Source of the DNA: JAPLVB01 sp964353635
GTDB lineage: Archaea; Aenigmatarchaeota; Aenigmatarchaeia; QMZP01
NCBI GenBank assembly: GCA_964353635.1
Contig: CAYGVS010000003.1
Span: 1 to 60,973 of the forward strand
Length of the DNA stretch: 60,973 bases
Direction of reading: 5' to 3'
Shown: piece after piece, positions 18,960-27,017 of the stretch
Layout of the letters: each line of letters starts with the position of its first letter
Numbering within the stretch: position 1 is the stretch's first letter
Notes under the pieces: generated by a model
Databases searched by the model: none
What the model was told of the DNA's origin: nothing
What the model saw: only the letters and a program-made list of their open reading frames with translations
Program-made: the position numbers and the translations under genes

Positions 18960-19308
18960 GACCATACAAGATGGCTTGAAAAGCGGAATTATTGAGTTCG
19001 AGCAGTCTGCAAGGGAAGAGGAGGCCAAAGGAAGGAATAGGGCTGCGGCCACCCTGTATTTCAAGGCCATTGCCACAGTATGCGATTATGTGATATATCA
19101 AAAGCTCAGGAAGATCCCGGACAACCATGCGGAGAGGTTCAGGATACTTGAAAGCCATTTCATCCTGCTTTATCGGGTGATAGACAGCATTTTCTCAACC
19201 TACCTGCAGACATACCGTTCCGGCATAAGCCAGGAGCAGATGGAGATGATGAAAGATGCTTTCAGAAAGGCTAAAAAGCTTGCAGAGTCTGTCGAGAAAT
19301 GTCTGTAA
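18958..19308 (+). CDS. HEPN-domain protein, putative RNase toxin, 116 aa
   Basis: An all-alpha protein of HEPN size: helices including AREEEAKGRNRAAATLYFKAIATVCDYV (split here as a family-typical helix pair) and the motif RKIPDNH, which fits the R-x(4-6)-H catalytic signature of HEPN ribonucleases. It precedes and overlaps a minimal nucleotidyltransferase gene, the standard arrangement of HEPN/MNT toxin-antitoxin modules in archaea. In characterised modules the HEPN protein cleaves RNA and the MNT partner silences it by attaching AMP. Two identical palindromes flank its promoter. Position between two copies of a broken surface gene points to insertion as a mobile or selfish module. Activity is inferred from family knowledge. 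Confidence 0.75.
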   Translation: MTIQDGLKSGIIEFEQSAREEEAKGRNRAAATLYFKAIATVCDYVIYQKLRKIPDNHAERFRILESHFILLYRVIDSIFSTYLQTYRSGISQEQMEMMKDAFRKAKKLAESVEKCL

Positions 19309-19804
19309 AGCCGAGAAGTCTGTGTTTGATGTGGTGCTTTTCGGCTCCTCCATAAAGGAAAAGTACAGGCCGGGGGACATTGACATATGCATAATATTCA
19401 GGCAGGAGATGGAAGAGCGTAAGAGAGAAAGGATAGCGGAAGTTTTTAAAGGATGCCATGTGGAGCATCTTTTCCTTCATGAATTGTACAAGGAGCCATT
19501 ATGGCAGACGCTCATCCATGAAGGGTTTAGCTTGGTGAAAAACAAGTTTGTCCACGAAATCTTCGGATTCGATTCACAGATTATTTTCAGATACGATTTG
19601 AAAAAACTAGACTCTGTAAAGAAATCAATGTTTTCCCATGCATTGGTTGGGAGGGATGGAGAAGGAGGGGTACTCAGGCAAACAAAAGGCATTGTCCTGG
19701 GAAAAGGATGTGTCATGATTCCTGCGGAGGCTTCAGAAAAAATAAGGGAGTTCCTTGAGACGTGGGGAGTGGAGTACTCTGTTATGAAGGCTTTAGTATC
19801 ATGA
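19256..19804 (+). CDS. MNT-type minimal nucleotidyltransferase, putative antitoxin, 182 aa
   Basis: The core motif FGSSIKEKYRPGDIDICI contains the GS(x)nDxD signature of the Pol-beta-like minimal nucleotidyltransferases (Gly-Ser plus Asp-Ile-Asp for metal binding). The C-terminal part (RQTKGIVLGKGCVMIP) is longer than in the shortest MNT proteins. It overlaps the HEPN gene by 53 bases if it starts at the ATG at 19256; a start inside this region (for example GTG at 19322) would be too close to the catalytic strand, so the ATG is preferred. As the partner of the upstream HEPN protein it is expected to act as antitoxin by AMPylation; a stand-alone role is possible. Confidence 0.75.
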   Translation: MLSERLKSLQSLSRNVCKAEKSVFDVVLFGSSIKEKYRPGDIDICIIFRQEMEERKRERIAEVFKGCHVEHLFLHELYKEPLWQTLIHEGFSLVKNKFVHEIFGFDSQIIFRYDLKKLDSVKKSMFSHALVGRDGEGGVLRQTKGIVLGKGCVMIPAEASEKIREFLETWGVEYSVMKALVS

Positions 19805-19856
19805 TTAATTCTTGGGTATTATTGATTATTTTCTTAAAGATATAACAAGTCTACTG

Positions 19857-20078
19857 CAATAATTAATATATGAAATCCGTTTTGCTTGGTTTTACCCTGG
19901 CGCTTTTCTTTGTTTCAGGGAGCGCACATGCGCTCAAGCTCACCGACGGCCTCTACTTCACAGTGCTGCCCAACTCTACTGCTGAGGTGTATTTCATACT
20001 TCCCGATGATGTGGGTACTGGGATGGGGAAGGCTGACTATTTTATCACCACAACCGCTATCCCGGATTGGGACAGGGA
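19857..20078 (+). repeat. Direct repeat, downstream copy (5' end of intact surface gene)
   Basis: Partner of 18570-18791. It includes the AATTAATAT leader and the first about 70 codons of the intact gene. Substitutions between the copies show that the event is not very recent. Confidence 0.8.
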
Positions 20079-21288
20079 CCTTACCCAGAGGACTATATCC
20101 ACGGACATTAACAACACTGCAATAATACCCATAAGGTTCTTCACAGTAGGCAAGTCTGAGGGGGAGTGCTCCAATTATAGTGTGGCCATACAGGCGCCAA
20201 GCCTGGGCTTGTCCAGGTCATGGAAAGGCGGGATATGCGTTTCTAAGTACATGGATGTGGACATTGTTACAGGCCCTGTATCAGGCCCTAAGGAGGCCCT
20301 GAACCAGAATGTGGACCTGTTCAGCCTGGGTTTCAGGACAGCCTCCAAGGCAGTCAAGCCTGGCGAGAACTTTTCACTTGAGCTTCTAGTCCAGTCCCAG
20401 GCAAGCCTCACAATAGATGTAAGTGTGGCTTCTGATGTCCAGCTGGCGCAGAAGAGCTTCATGCTGCAGACAGGCAAGGTCTCTGGAGCCAGCACGCTCA
20501 TGCTGGAAGGCACAGCAGGGGCAGCTGGAACCTACCAGATAAGGGCGACTGCGAAAGCCAGGAGCTGCACGCTTAGTTCATGCACAAAGCAAGCATCCAT
20601 GACCCTTGATGTTTCTGATTCAGGCCCGAAGAGCGGTTATTCTGTCTCAATATTCCCTGAGAACCTTGCAATTAAGAGCCTTGCGCCTGTGATTTATTCC
20701 TTTATAATCCAGAACAATTACCAAGCAGAGGCAAGCTTCGTGACCAGGGTGGAGAAGCCCTATGACTTAGACAGCTCCTTCGTGATAGATACTTTTGCAA
20801 TCCCGGCGCTCTCTGAGAAGACAGTGAATTTCACAGTCACGCCAAGGAACCAGACAGGATTCTATGAGATAAAGGTCATTGTGAACGCCAATGATATGGA
20901 GAAGGTTGCCTCAGCCTATCTGTCCACTAACGAGATGGTTTCCGATGTCTACAGGAGCGCTGATGAGGTCCGCTCCCAGGCCAGCACTGCTGTGAAGGCA
21001 GAGGTGGACAGCAAGGTGAAGACGTGGTACAGCTCCTACACCAAGTCAGAATACGGCTCCAACATGACAGCTTATGCAAGCCTTCAGAAGGACCTGGAAT
21101 CGGAAAAAGGGCAGTCAAATCAGACAGAAATCCCTGAGAACGAAACTGGGGAGGAGCCTGCTCCGGCCAGCCCTCTTGGGATGATAGTTATACCTGTTAT
21201 CATTGGTGTGGCTGTCCTTTTCGTTCTGCTATTCATGAGAAAGAGGCAAGGCAAAGAAGGAGACAGCCTGGACAGCATAAAGTTCTGA
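19870..21288 (+). CDS. Secreted, C-terminally anchored surface protein, 472 aa
   Basis: Signal peptide (MKSVLLGFTLALFFVSGSAHA), then two or three beta-rich domains; the segments VKPGENFSLELLVQSQASLT and LAPVIYSFIIQNNYQAEASF look like CARDB or NEW3-type adhesion modules. One membrane helix near residues 436-458 (GMIVIPVIIGVAVLFVLLF) is followed by a basic tail. A helical, charged stalk precedes the anchor. It is monocistronic, ending convergent with the next minus-strand gene. The first 70 codons are duplicated upstream at 18583. Role unknown; a cell-surface adhesin or S-layer-associated protein is plausible. Confidence 0.75.
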   Translation: MKSVLLGFTLALFFVSGSAHALKLTDGLYFTVLPNSTAEVYFILPDDVGTGMGKADYFITTTAIPDWDRDLTQRTISTDINNTAIIPIRFFTVGKSEGECSNYSVAIQAPSLGLSRSWKGGICVSKYMDVDIVTGPVSGPKEALNQNVDLFSLGFRTASKAVKPGENFSLELLVQSQASLTIDVSVASDVQLAQKSFMLQTGKVSGASTLMLEGTAGAAGTYQIRATAKARSCTLSSCTKQASMTLDVSDSGPKSGYSVSIFPENLAIKSLAPVIYSFIIQNNYQAEASFVTRVEKPYDLDSSFVIDTFAIPALSEKTVNFTVTPRNQTGFYEIKVIVNANDMEKVASAYLSTNEMVSDVYRSADEVRSQASTAVKAEVDSKVKTWYSSYTKSEYGSNMTAYASLQKDLESEKGQSNQTEIPENETGEEPAPASPLGMIVIPVIIGVAVLFVLLFMRKRQGKEGDSLDSIKF

Positions 21289-21316
21289 TAAAATATTCTG
21301 AAAGTGATTGATTGGA

Positions 21317-21336
21317 AAAGTGACTCTTGTCACTTT
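21317..21336. repeat. Hairpin element copy 2, between convergent genes
   Basis: Arms AAAGTGAC and GTCACTTT around loop TCTT, extended by outer ATTGG (21311) and CCAAT (21341). It lies between two convergent stop codons (21288 and 21348). On the minus strand its flanks (GGACAGAA before the stem, TCCAATC after it) align with those of the copies at 32390 and 32429, supporting common ancestry. It may act as a bidirectional terminator. Confidence 0.65.
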
Positions 21337-21347
21337 CTGTCCAATGT

Positions 21348-23018
21348 TTAGTAAAAGTCTTCATCGGAGAATTCGTCCTCTCCCTCTTCAGCAGGGGCGT
21401 CCAGCTCCTCATCGCCGCCGCCCTTCTTCTTGAATTTCTTGAACACGAAGAACCCGACGACTGCAGCTGCTGCCACGCCGCCTATGATGATGGCGATGGT
21501 CACAAAATCTATTCCTTCTGATGAGGTTTTATTGGTCTCACATATATAAAGGGTAGAGCATGTCTCACCTGCTGTTGTGTCACAATCCTCGTTTGTGCAG
21601 CAGTCCACACAACTCTCGCTGCAGCACACGCCTGAGGTGCATGAGTCACCATCCGCCTTCCCGGAGCACTCGCTCTGCTGCTGACAGCTGTTGTAGGAGC
21701 ACGTGCCTGAGGTGCAGTCCGGGTCAGAGCAGCATTCCCCTCCTGCTATGCATGACCCTGAGCAGCATCTGCCTCCTGTGCATGCGGTCATGTCAGCCTT
21801 GCCTTCGCATTCTCCGGGAATCACAGAAGCCTCGCACTTGAATGAGGACGAGCACTTTTCTGCATAGCCGCAGTCCGAAACAGAGCAGCAATTCGCCCCA
21901 TTCTTCCTGCACACCTCTGCGCAGCATATTCCGCCAAGGCACTCTGCCTTGTCAGGCTTCCCTGTGCACGTGGTGTAGTCACCGCCAATCACGCTGATGC
22001 TAAATTCCATGGGTATCTGGAACTGTTGCACTATATTAGATGACATGGTTACTGTTGTTGATATATTCATGTCATCCTGTATGTTTTTCAGGGTGATTAT
22101 CAGGAAAGTGCTCTCGTTCGGCTTAAGGCTCGTGCTTTCTGCACTTATGCTTATGTAGTTGTTTACGTCAACAGGATCTGTGGAAAGAACAAAATTTATT
22201 GCGGTGATGTTTTCCGTCCCTGTGTTCGTCAGCTTGAATTTCTTGAGGGTGAAGGTCTGGCCAGAGTTTATGGTGGTTGCATAAACTATCTTGTTCACGG
22301 CCTGACATGAGTTTACTGTGCAGGATTCGAGGCTTATCTTTCCTTCAGAGGGTATGCCTTGCCCCACAGTTACTCTTGAGACGCCTCCGCCAAAATCAGT
22401 GGAGCTGCTAGCTGAGAAGGCTATGTAATATTCCCCGTTGGTAAGCGTTATATTGGCTGGATATCCAAAAAGCTGAGGATTGTAAATTATTGTTCCGCTT
22501 TTCACAAAATTAGAGATGTCTGCTGTGTTGTATACTTTATATGAAATTGAGTTTGGATTTCCTTTGGCCTGTGCTAAGATGTAAACATTTTGACCTATCA
22601 CATCTATCCTGCTTGTTATTGTTATACCTCCAACTGTAAGATTTAGTGTTGTATTTTCCGTTTGTTCATATTGATTGAAAGCTGTAATCCGAACTTCGTA
22701 TGGAATTCCCCACTCTGCAGAAGAATATTTGAATATACTAGGACCACAATTTTGTTGTGGGTCTGTATTTGAAAAATAGCACAGATACTCATTAATTTCA
22801 GTGTTATATGGGATGCCTCTCACACCGCTTTCCACGCCAGGAACTATCATTGTAACGCCGACAATCTCTGTTGGTGTTGCGTGAGGATTTATTGTAACAA
22901 TAAAACTGGAATTCGCCGATATCTTGTCCGGGATGAAAGTCACGTCAGGCGTCAGTATCGCTCCTGCGAAAGGAGCCAGCAGGAGAAAAGCTAGAAGCCC
23001 TGAGAGTGGGATTTTCAT
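21348..23018 (-). CDS. Cys-rich surface protein with C-terminal anchor, 556 aa
   Basis: Signal peptide (MKIPLSGLLAFLLLAPFAGA), a beta-rich region up to about residue 340, then a tandem array of short disulfide modules (about residues 346-500) built on the pattern C-x-GxCCxxxC followed by CCxxxDC, for example GGICCAEVC, GGRCCSGSC, SGVCCSESC with SDCG, PDCT, EDCD. One membrane helix (FVTIAIIIGGVAAAAVVGFFVF) is followed by lysines and a long acidic tail (DEELDAPAEEGEDEFSDEDF). The array resembles small EGF/TNFR-like Cys repeats but I cannot assign a family. It shares a promoter region with the divergent tRNA-binding protein. Part of the upstream half is AT-richer than the Cys-rich half. Confidence 0.75.
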   Translation of the reverse strand: MKIPLSGLLAFLLLAPFAGAILTPDVTFIPDKISANSSFIVTINPHATPTEIVGVTMIVPGVESGVRGIPYNTEINEYLCYFSNTDPQQNCGPSIFKYSSAEWGIPYEVRITAFNQYEQTENTTLNLTVGGITITSRIDVIGQNVYILAQAKGNPNSISYKVYNTADISNFVKSGTIIYNPQLFGYPANITLTNGEYYIAFSASSSTDFGGGVSRVTVGQGIPSEGKISLESCTVNSCQAVNKIVYATTINSGQTFTLKKFKLTNTGTENITAINFVLSTDPVDVNNYISISAESTSLKPNESTFLIITLKNIQDDMNISTTVTMSSNIVQQFQIPMEFSISVIGGDYTTCTGKPDKAECLGGICCAEVCRKNGANCCSVSDCGYAEKCSSSFKCEASVIPGECEGKADMTACTGGRCCSGSCIAGGECCSDPDCTSGTCSYNSCQQQSECSGKADGDSCTSGVCCSESCVDCCTNEDCDTTAGETCSTLYICETNKTSSEGIDFVTIAIIIGGVAAAAVVGFFVFKKFKKKGGGDEELDAPAEEGEDEFSDEDFY

Positions 23019-23038
23019 ATATATTATATTGGCTCGGC

Positions 23039-23046
23039 TTATATAA
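23039..23046. promoter_or_regulatory. Shared, palindromic TATA box for divergent genes
   Basis: TTATATAA is self-complementary. Its centre is about 24 bases from the minus-strand ATG (23018), giving a leaderless transcript, and about 35 bases from the plus-strand ATG (23078). One box may drive both genes. Confidence 0.55.
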
Positions 23047-23077
23047 ACAATTTAAACCTGGGCGGAGAATATTGGTT

Positions 23078-23398
23078 ATGGTTTCGTTCAAGCAGTTCCA
23101 GGAGATGGACCTTCGTGTTGGGAAGGTGCTTTCAGCAGAAGGCGTGCCAGGGGCTGACAAGCTCTATAAGTTGACTGTGGACATGGGAGAGAAGAAGATA
23201 ACCCTGGTCGCAGGCCTCAAGCCTTACTATACCCCTGAGGAGATCAAAGGTAAGAAGATAATAGTCGTTGCGAATCTTGACCCGGTGATTCTGAAGGGGG
23301 TCAAATCAGAGGGCATGCTGCTTGCAGCCCAGGACGGCAAGGTAGTGAGCCTGCTGACTGTGGACAAGGATGTGAAGCCCGGCTCCAAGGTATCCTGA
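23078..23398 (+). CDS. Stand-alone tRNA-binding (EMAP/MetRS-beta type) protein, 106 aa
   Basis: The sequence FKQFQEMDLRVGKVLSAEGV opens an OB-fold of the EMAPII/Arc1p/MetG C-terminal family, which binds the elbow of tRNA. Conserved features include LRVGKV, LYKLTVDMG, LVAGLKPYYTPEE, GKKIIVVANLDP and the SEGMLLAA turn. In many archaea this domain is encoded separately from the methionyl-tRNA synthetase catalytic chain and acts as its beta subunit, so that is the likely role. CsaA-like chaperones share the fold. The start is set at ATG 23078, where the family homology begins; an upstream extension to 23006 would run through the promoter. Confidence 0.8.
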   Translation: MVSFKQFQEMDLRVGKVLSAEGVPGADKLYKLTVDMGEKKITLVAGLKPYYTPEEIKGKKIIVVANLDPVILKGVKSEGMLLAAQDGKVVSLLTVDKDVKPGSKVS

Positions 23399-23452
23399 CC
23401 TGGAAGGAAGTAATTGCATCATTAGCGGCTTGTTGTTAAGAAGTTGATTATC

Positions 23453-24148
23453 ATGGAAGCGCAGAAAGTCCTTAAAGGGGAGAAGGTTGTCATCCTGGCA
23501 GACCACAGGGAGATAGCCTCCAATGTGACAAGGCATCTCAGAAGCTTTGATGCTGATGTCAGGGAGTCCCAGCTTAAAGTAGGGGATTACATTGTCTCTG
23601 AGAGGGTTGCTGTGGAGAGGAAGGCCATCCAGGATTTCATACAATCCATCATCGACCAGAGACTCTTCAAGCAGCTGGAGGAGCTTACCTGCTCCTATGA
23701 GAGGCCTGTGGTCATGCTTGAAGGCAACCCTGAGGCTTTGTTCCTGGAGAGGAACATGCATGCCAACACAATACGTGGAGTCCTCTCCTCCGTAGCAATT
23801 GACTACAGGGTCCCTCTTATGTGGACCCGCAACTCAAAGGAGAGCGCAGCCCAGATATACTGGATGGCTTACAGGGAGCAGGTAAAGGAGAGTAAGGAAC
23901 TGCAGATAAGATGCAGCAAGAGGAACCATACGCTTGCGCACAAGCAGGAGTTTCTGATTGCGGGCCTCCCGAACATCTCCAATGTCCTGAGCAGGAGGCT
24001 TCTAAGCCATTTCGGGACTGTGAGGGACGTCTATGACGCCACTCCGGAGGAGCTCGTGCAGGTGGAAGGGATTGGGAAGGAGAAGGCCAAGAGGATTTGG
24101 GATCTTATTAATTCGGGTTACAAGCGTGATAAAGAGGTGCAAGAATAG
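23453..24148 (+). CDS. ERCC4/XPF-family structure-specific nuclease (Hef nuclease half), 231 aa
   Basis: The N-terminal ERCC4 nuclease domain shows VVILADHRE, GDYIVSERVAVERKAIQDF with the catalytic ERKx3D motif (E55, R56, K57, D61), followed by a hinge and a tandem helix-hairpin-helix domain (GLPNISNVLSRRLLSHFG, VEGIGKEKAKRI). Such enzymes cut 3'-flap, splayed and stalled-fork DNA. There is no helicase domain in this polypeptide; a Hef-type helicase is encoded 2.9 kb downstream at 27018. This resembles the two halves of euryarchaeal Hef being separate. No PCNA-binding motif is obvious at the C-terminus, unlike crenarchaeal XPF. ATG 23453 is preferred to a TTG 9 bases upstream. Confidence 0.88.
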   Translation: MEAQKVLKGEKVVILADHREIASNVTRHLRSFDADVRESQLKVGDYIVSERVAVERKAIQDFIQSIIDQRLFKQLEELTCSYERPVVMLEGNPEALFLERNMHANTIRGVLSSVAIDYRVPLMWTRNSKESAAQIYWMAYREQVKESKELQIRCSKRNHTLAHKQEFLIAGLPNISNVLSRRLLSHFGTVRDVYDATPEELVQVEGIGKEKAKRIWDLINSGYKRDKEVQE

Positions 24149-24164
24149 TCTCTATTCAGGCTGA

Positions 24165-24173
24165 TTTTATAAG
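24165..24173 (+). promoter_or_regulatory. TATA box for the 114-aa hypothetical gene
   Basis: TTTTATAAG is centred about 25 bases before ATG 24194. This geometry supports a leaderless transcript and ATG 24194 rather than 24179 as the start. Confidence 0.5.
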
Positions 24174-24193
24174 CATGCATGACAATTCTTTTT

Positions 24194-24538
24194 ATGGCAG
24201 TCGACATGGTTTACGACCTGCTCAAGAAGCACAACCCTATGCTGGCTTGCGTGATAGAAGGCCATGATATCCTTTACTGCGCTGAAAAATATCAGATTTA
24301 TGTTAAGGATGCTCATTATCAGAGCAACGGTCAACACATCCGCTCAAATCCTTTCTATCACATGGCTCATATCTCCCACAGGGAAAGAGCAAAAGCCAAA
24401 CCGGATATCGTAAAGCACTTTTCTAAAGGCAACTCGAAAAAGCACGAGCCAAATGCGGTATCCATACCACATTCTGTATATGACCGCGACCGCAGAAGAA
24501 AAATCGAGAAACAGCCATATTCTTCCTTGTTCCGGTAA
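24194..24538 (+). CDS. Hypothetical basic protein, 114 aa
   Basis: I do not recognise this protein. It starts MAVDMVYDLLKKHNPMLACV, has two Cys (LACV, LYCAE), many His and Tyr in the middle (KDAHYQSNGQHIRSN, FYHMAHISHRE) and a strongly basic C-terminal third (KHFSKGNSKKHE, DRDRRRKIEKQ). No membrane segment or signal peptide is present. The His-rich core and basic tail could bind metal and nucleic acid, but that is speculation. It stands alone between the nuclease gene and convergent pyrG, ending 4 bases before the pyrG stop. The TATA box position favours ATG 24194 over the in-frame ATG 24179. Confidence 0.6.
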   Translation: MAVDMVYDLLKKHNPMLACVIEGHDILYCAEKYQIYVKDAHYQSNGQHIRSNPFYHMAHISHRERAKAKPDIVKHFSKGNSKKHEPNAVSIPHSVYDRDRRRKIEKQPYSSLFR

Positions 24539-24542
24539 AAGA

Positions 24543-26243
24543 TTACTTCAGGCACGCTTCCAGGAATCCCCTGAAGAGCGGATGCGGATTTATTGGTCTG
24601 GATGTGAGCTCGGGGTGGAATTGCGTTCCAAGGAAGAACTTCTTCCCAGGAAGCTCCATTATCTGCATTATCCTCTTCTCAGGAGCGCGGCCAGAGAAGA
24701 CCATCCCATTCTTTTCAAGGCACTCTATGTACTTTGGGTTTACGTTCCAGCGGTGGCGGAAGCGCTCTCGGGCATGGGTTTTCCCGTAGAGCTTGTGAGC
24801 CAGGCTGTCTTTCTCTATTAGCAGGTCGAAGCCTCCCAGCCTCATGGTGCCTCCCAAACCTTTTATCTCCTCCTGCTCCGGAAGGATGCAAATGACAGGG
24901 TTCGGCGTCTCATCATCTATCTCTGTTGTGTGCGCCCCTTTCAGGCCGCACGCATTCCGGGCGAACTCTATGACAGCCATCTGCATGCCGTAGCATAAAC
25001 CAAAGAAGGGTATATCATGCTCCCTGGCATACCGTATGCACTCTATCTTGCCCTCGACCCCTCTCTCCCCGAAGCCTCCGGGAACTATAATCCCGTCCAC
25101 TCCCTCAAGCTTCTGCTTCACGTTCTCAGGGGTCACTGTGCTGGCCTCTATCCATTGTATCTTGGCTTTGGCACCAACGTAAGGGGAGGTGTGCTCTATT
25201 GCCTTGAGTATGCTCAAGTATGAGTCGTGCACAGTGGTGTACTTACCCACTATGCCTATGGTTATCTCCTTTTTGGCTGAGTTTATCTTCTTCACAAGCT
25301 CTTTCCACTTTTCATAATCCGCCATGTCGCCGTTCTTCTTCCTTGGAAGGTTGAGTATCTTTATTATCTCCTCGTCTATGCCAGTATCCTGAAGGAACAT
25401 GGGTATCTTGTAGATGTTGTCGATGTCATAGCAGCTAATCACCCTCTCCAAAGGCACGTTGGAGTATATGCTAATCTTCTCCCGGACCTTCTCGTTCACA
25501 GGGTTCTCGCTCCTGCATATCACTATGTTCGGCTGTATCCCCAATCCCATCAGGGTCCTGAGGCCAAGCTGGGCGGCCTTGCTCTTGTGCTCCCCCAGCG
25601 AGCGGGGCTGAAGGATGTAGGTAACTGTCACAAAGCACACGTTCTCCCTGCCCTCCTCATAAGCAAGCTCCCTCATGGCCTCAAGGAAGTATGAATTCTC
25701 GATATCCCCCACTGTCCCGCCAACCTCCACCAGCACCACATCAGCATCAGAGCCCACTGCCAGGCTCCTGAGGAATCCCTTTATCTCGCCTGTCACATGC
25801 GGGACGAACTGCACATCCCTGCCCAGGTATTTGCCAGCGCGCTCCTTGTCTATTATCATCTTGAAAATCTTCCCTGAGGTGAGGTAGTTGTCTTTCGAGA
25901 AGTTCGCGTTCATCATCCGCTCATAAGTCCCCAGGTCCAGGTCGCACTCAGTCCCGTCATCCAGCACGAACACCTCGCCATGCCTGAACGGGTTGAGGGT
26001 TCCTGCATCATAGTTGAGGTAGCCGTCAAACTTCACAGGCGAGACTCTGTAACCATGGAAGAGCTTGAGGAGTGTGCCTATGGAGGAGGAGAAGGTCCCT
26101 TTTCCAACCCCTGAAATCACTGTGCCTGTTATTATTATGTATTTGGTCCTGCCCTTCTGGTAGCCCTTGGGGAAGGAAGAAAAGAACTCGCTGTCATCTG
26201 ATTTCTTGGAGACAGCTTTGAGCATCTCATGGGATTCTGGCAT
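24543..26243 (-). CDS. pyrG: CTP synthase, 566 aa
   Basis: Makes CTP from UTP, ATP and glutamine (or ammonia), the last step of pyrimidine nucleotide synthesis. The synthase domain shows the P-loop region GTVISGVGKGTFSSS (GKG at about 47-49), DGYLNYDAGTLNPFRHGEVF and DLDLGTYERMM. The glutaminase domain has GGFGERGVEGK, the nucleophile Cys417 in FFGLCYGMQMAVIEFARN and the partner His/Glu in GTQFHPE. A 35-residue N-terminal extension precedes the synthase core; an internal ATG (residue 7) would shorten it slightly. The phrases GTVIS (usually GGVVS) and DGYLN (usually DPYLN or DPYIN) deviate from the common form. It is monocistronic with a leaderless-type promoter. Confidence 0.95.
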   Translation of the reverse strand: MPESHEMLKAVSKKSDDSEFFSSFPKGYQKGRTKYIIITGTVISGVGKGTFSSSIGTLLKLFHGYRVSPVKFDGYLNYDAGTLNPFRHGEVFVLDDGTECDLDLGTYERMMNANFSKDNYLTSGKIFKMIIDKERAGKYLGRDVQFVPHVTGEIKGFLRSLAVGSDADVVLVEVGGTVGDIENSYFLEAMRELAYEEGRENVCFVTVTYILQPRSLGEHKSKAAQLGLRTLMGLGIQPNIVICRSENPVNEKVREKISIYSNVPLERVISCYDIDNIYKIPMFLQDTGIDEEIIKILNLPRKKNGDMADYEKWKELVKKINSAKKEITIGIVGKYTTVHDSYLSILKAIEHTSPYVGAKAKIQWIEASTVTPENVKQKLEGVDGIIVPGGFGERGVEGKIECIRYAREHDIPFFGLCYGMQMAVIEFARNACGLKGAHTTEIDDETPNPVICILPEQEEIKGLGGTMRLGGFDLLIEKDSLAHKLYGKTHARERFRHRWNVNPKYIECLEKNGMVFSGRAPEKRIMQIMELPGKKFFLGTQFHPELTSRPINPHPLFRGFLEACLK

Positions 26244-26302
26244 AATATATTAGGAGGCTAAAAAGATAAAAAGGTTGAAAGAAAGAAAAGAATCTTCCCG
26301 CT

Positions 26303-26599
26303 TTACTTCTTGCTGCCCTCGCCCACAAGCCTCTTCCCTATTATGAAGACCACAAGCAGGATTATTATCCAGTTTATCAGCTGCATCATGAAGTCTCCAA
26401 CAAGGAACTTGGATGGGCCGACATCTACTGATGTTGCTGGGTTTAGGAAGTTAAGGTAGGGTCCGTATATTGGCGTTATGATGTCCTTTACCAAAGCCTG
26501 CACTAATGCTGCTGTGGCAATACCAACTATGAATGCAAGGGCCACAGAAATGATCTTCTGCTCTTTCATATAGTCCATGAATTCCTTCATGAAACCCAT
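26303..26599 (-). CDS. mscL: MscL-family mechanosensitive channel, 98 aa
   Basis: Homologue of the large-conductance mechanosensitive channel that opens under membrane tension to release solutes during osmotic downshock. The N-terminal amphipathic helix (MKEFMDYMKEQKI), first pore helix (VALAFIVGIATAALVQALVKDIITPIYG) broken here only for description, a short periplasmic loop, the second helix (GDFMMQLINWIIILLVVFIIGK) and a basic tail follow the MscL order. At 98 aa it is shorter than bacterial MscL (about 130-150) because loop and C-terminal bundle are reduced. The start has a strong ribosome-binding site GAGGTGAT. It stands alone between pyrG and porD. Confidence 0.85.
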   Translation of the reverse strand: MGFMKEFMDYMKEQKIISVALAFIVGIATAALVQALVKDIITPIYGPYLNFLNPATSVDVGPSKFLVGDFMMQLINWIIILLVVFIIGKRLVGEGSKK

Positions 26600-26667
26600 T
26601 GAATCACCTCAGGATTAGTTAAAAAGATAGATTATAAGCTTTTTGTCGAATAGAAATCAGGCTCTGA

Positions 26668-26952
26668 TTAATCATGTTCTCTGACAGAGGTTATGGCTTT
26701 CTGCGGGCAGACTTCCACGCAGATCAGGCAGCCTTTACAGACTTGATCATCCCAGACAGGCTTTCCTTTCCAATGGATGGCTGTATCAGGGCACATGAGC
26801 CAGCATTGCTTGCACTTCACGCATTTCTTCATGTCCCAAACAGGCCTGAACACCCTCCAGGCGCCAGTCCTCACCTCAACGGAGTTCCCCGGCTTCTCCA
26901 TGTGGGGGACGCCTTTGGACTTCTCGTACTTAATGCTGGATTCCTCAATCAT
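26668..26952 (-). CDS. porD: Pyruvate:ferredoxin oxidoreductase delta subunit (2x[4Fe-4S] ferredoxin)
   Basis: A 94-aa protein with two complete CxxCxxCxxxCP clusters (CVKCKQCWLMCP and CKGCLICVEVCP) preceded by TGAWRVFRPVWD, the signature of the PorD/VorD electron-transfer subunit. In the four-subunit archaeal enzyme it carries electrons from the thiamine site to free ferredoxin. Only porA (38620) is also in this window, far away and in the other orientation; porB and porC must lie elsewhere. The start could also be the internal Met18. The gene is divergent from the Hef helicase gene. Confidence 0.85.
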   Translation of the reverse strand: MIEESSIKYEKSKGVPHMEKPGNSVEVRTGAWRVFRPVWDMKKCVKCKQCWLMCPDTAIHWKGKPVWDDQVCKGCLICVEVCPQKAITSVREHD

Positions 26953-27017
26953 TCGCTTCGTCCTTTGAATTCACTCTTTTATTATTGTCTTGGTCTGAAT
27001 AAATATAGGGCAAGCTT

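Noticed and set aside
18543..19870. Insertion sequence
   Set aside because: No transposase, no terminal inverted repeats at both ends and no clean short target duplication; the cargo is HEPN/MNT only.
24143..24160. Short inverted repeat GAATAG/CTATTC at the end of the XPF nuclease gene
   Set aside because: Only six pairs and unrelated to the 9-bp family; possible transcription-end signal but too weak to list as a feature.
24453..24821. 122-aa plus-strand frame overlapping the small hypothetical gene and pyrG
   Set aside because: It overlaps the conserved glutaminase end of CTP synthase in antisense and shows no family features.
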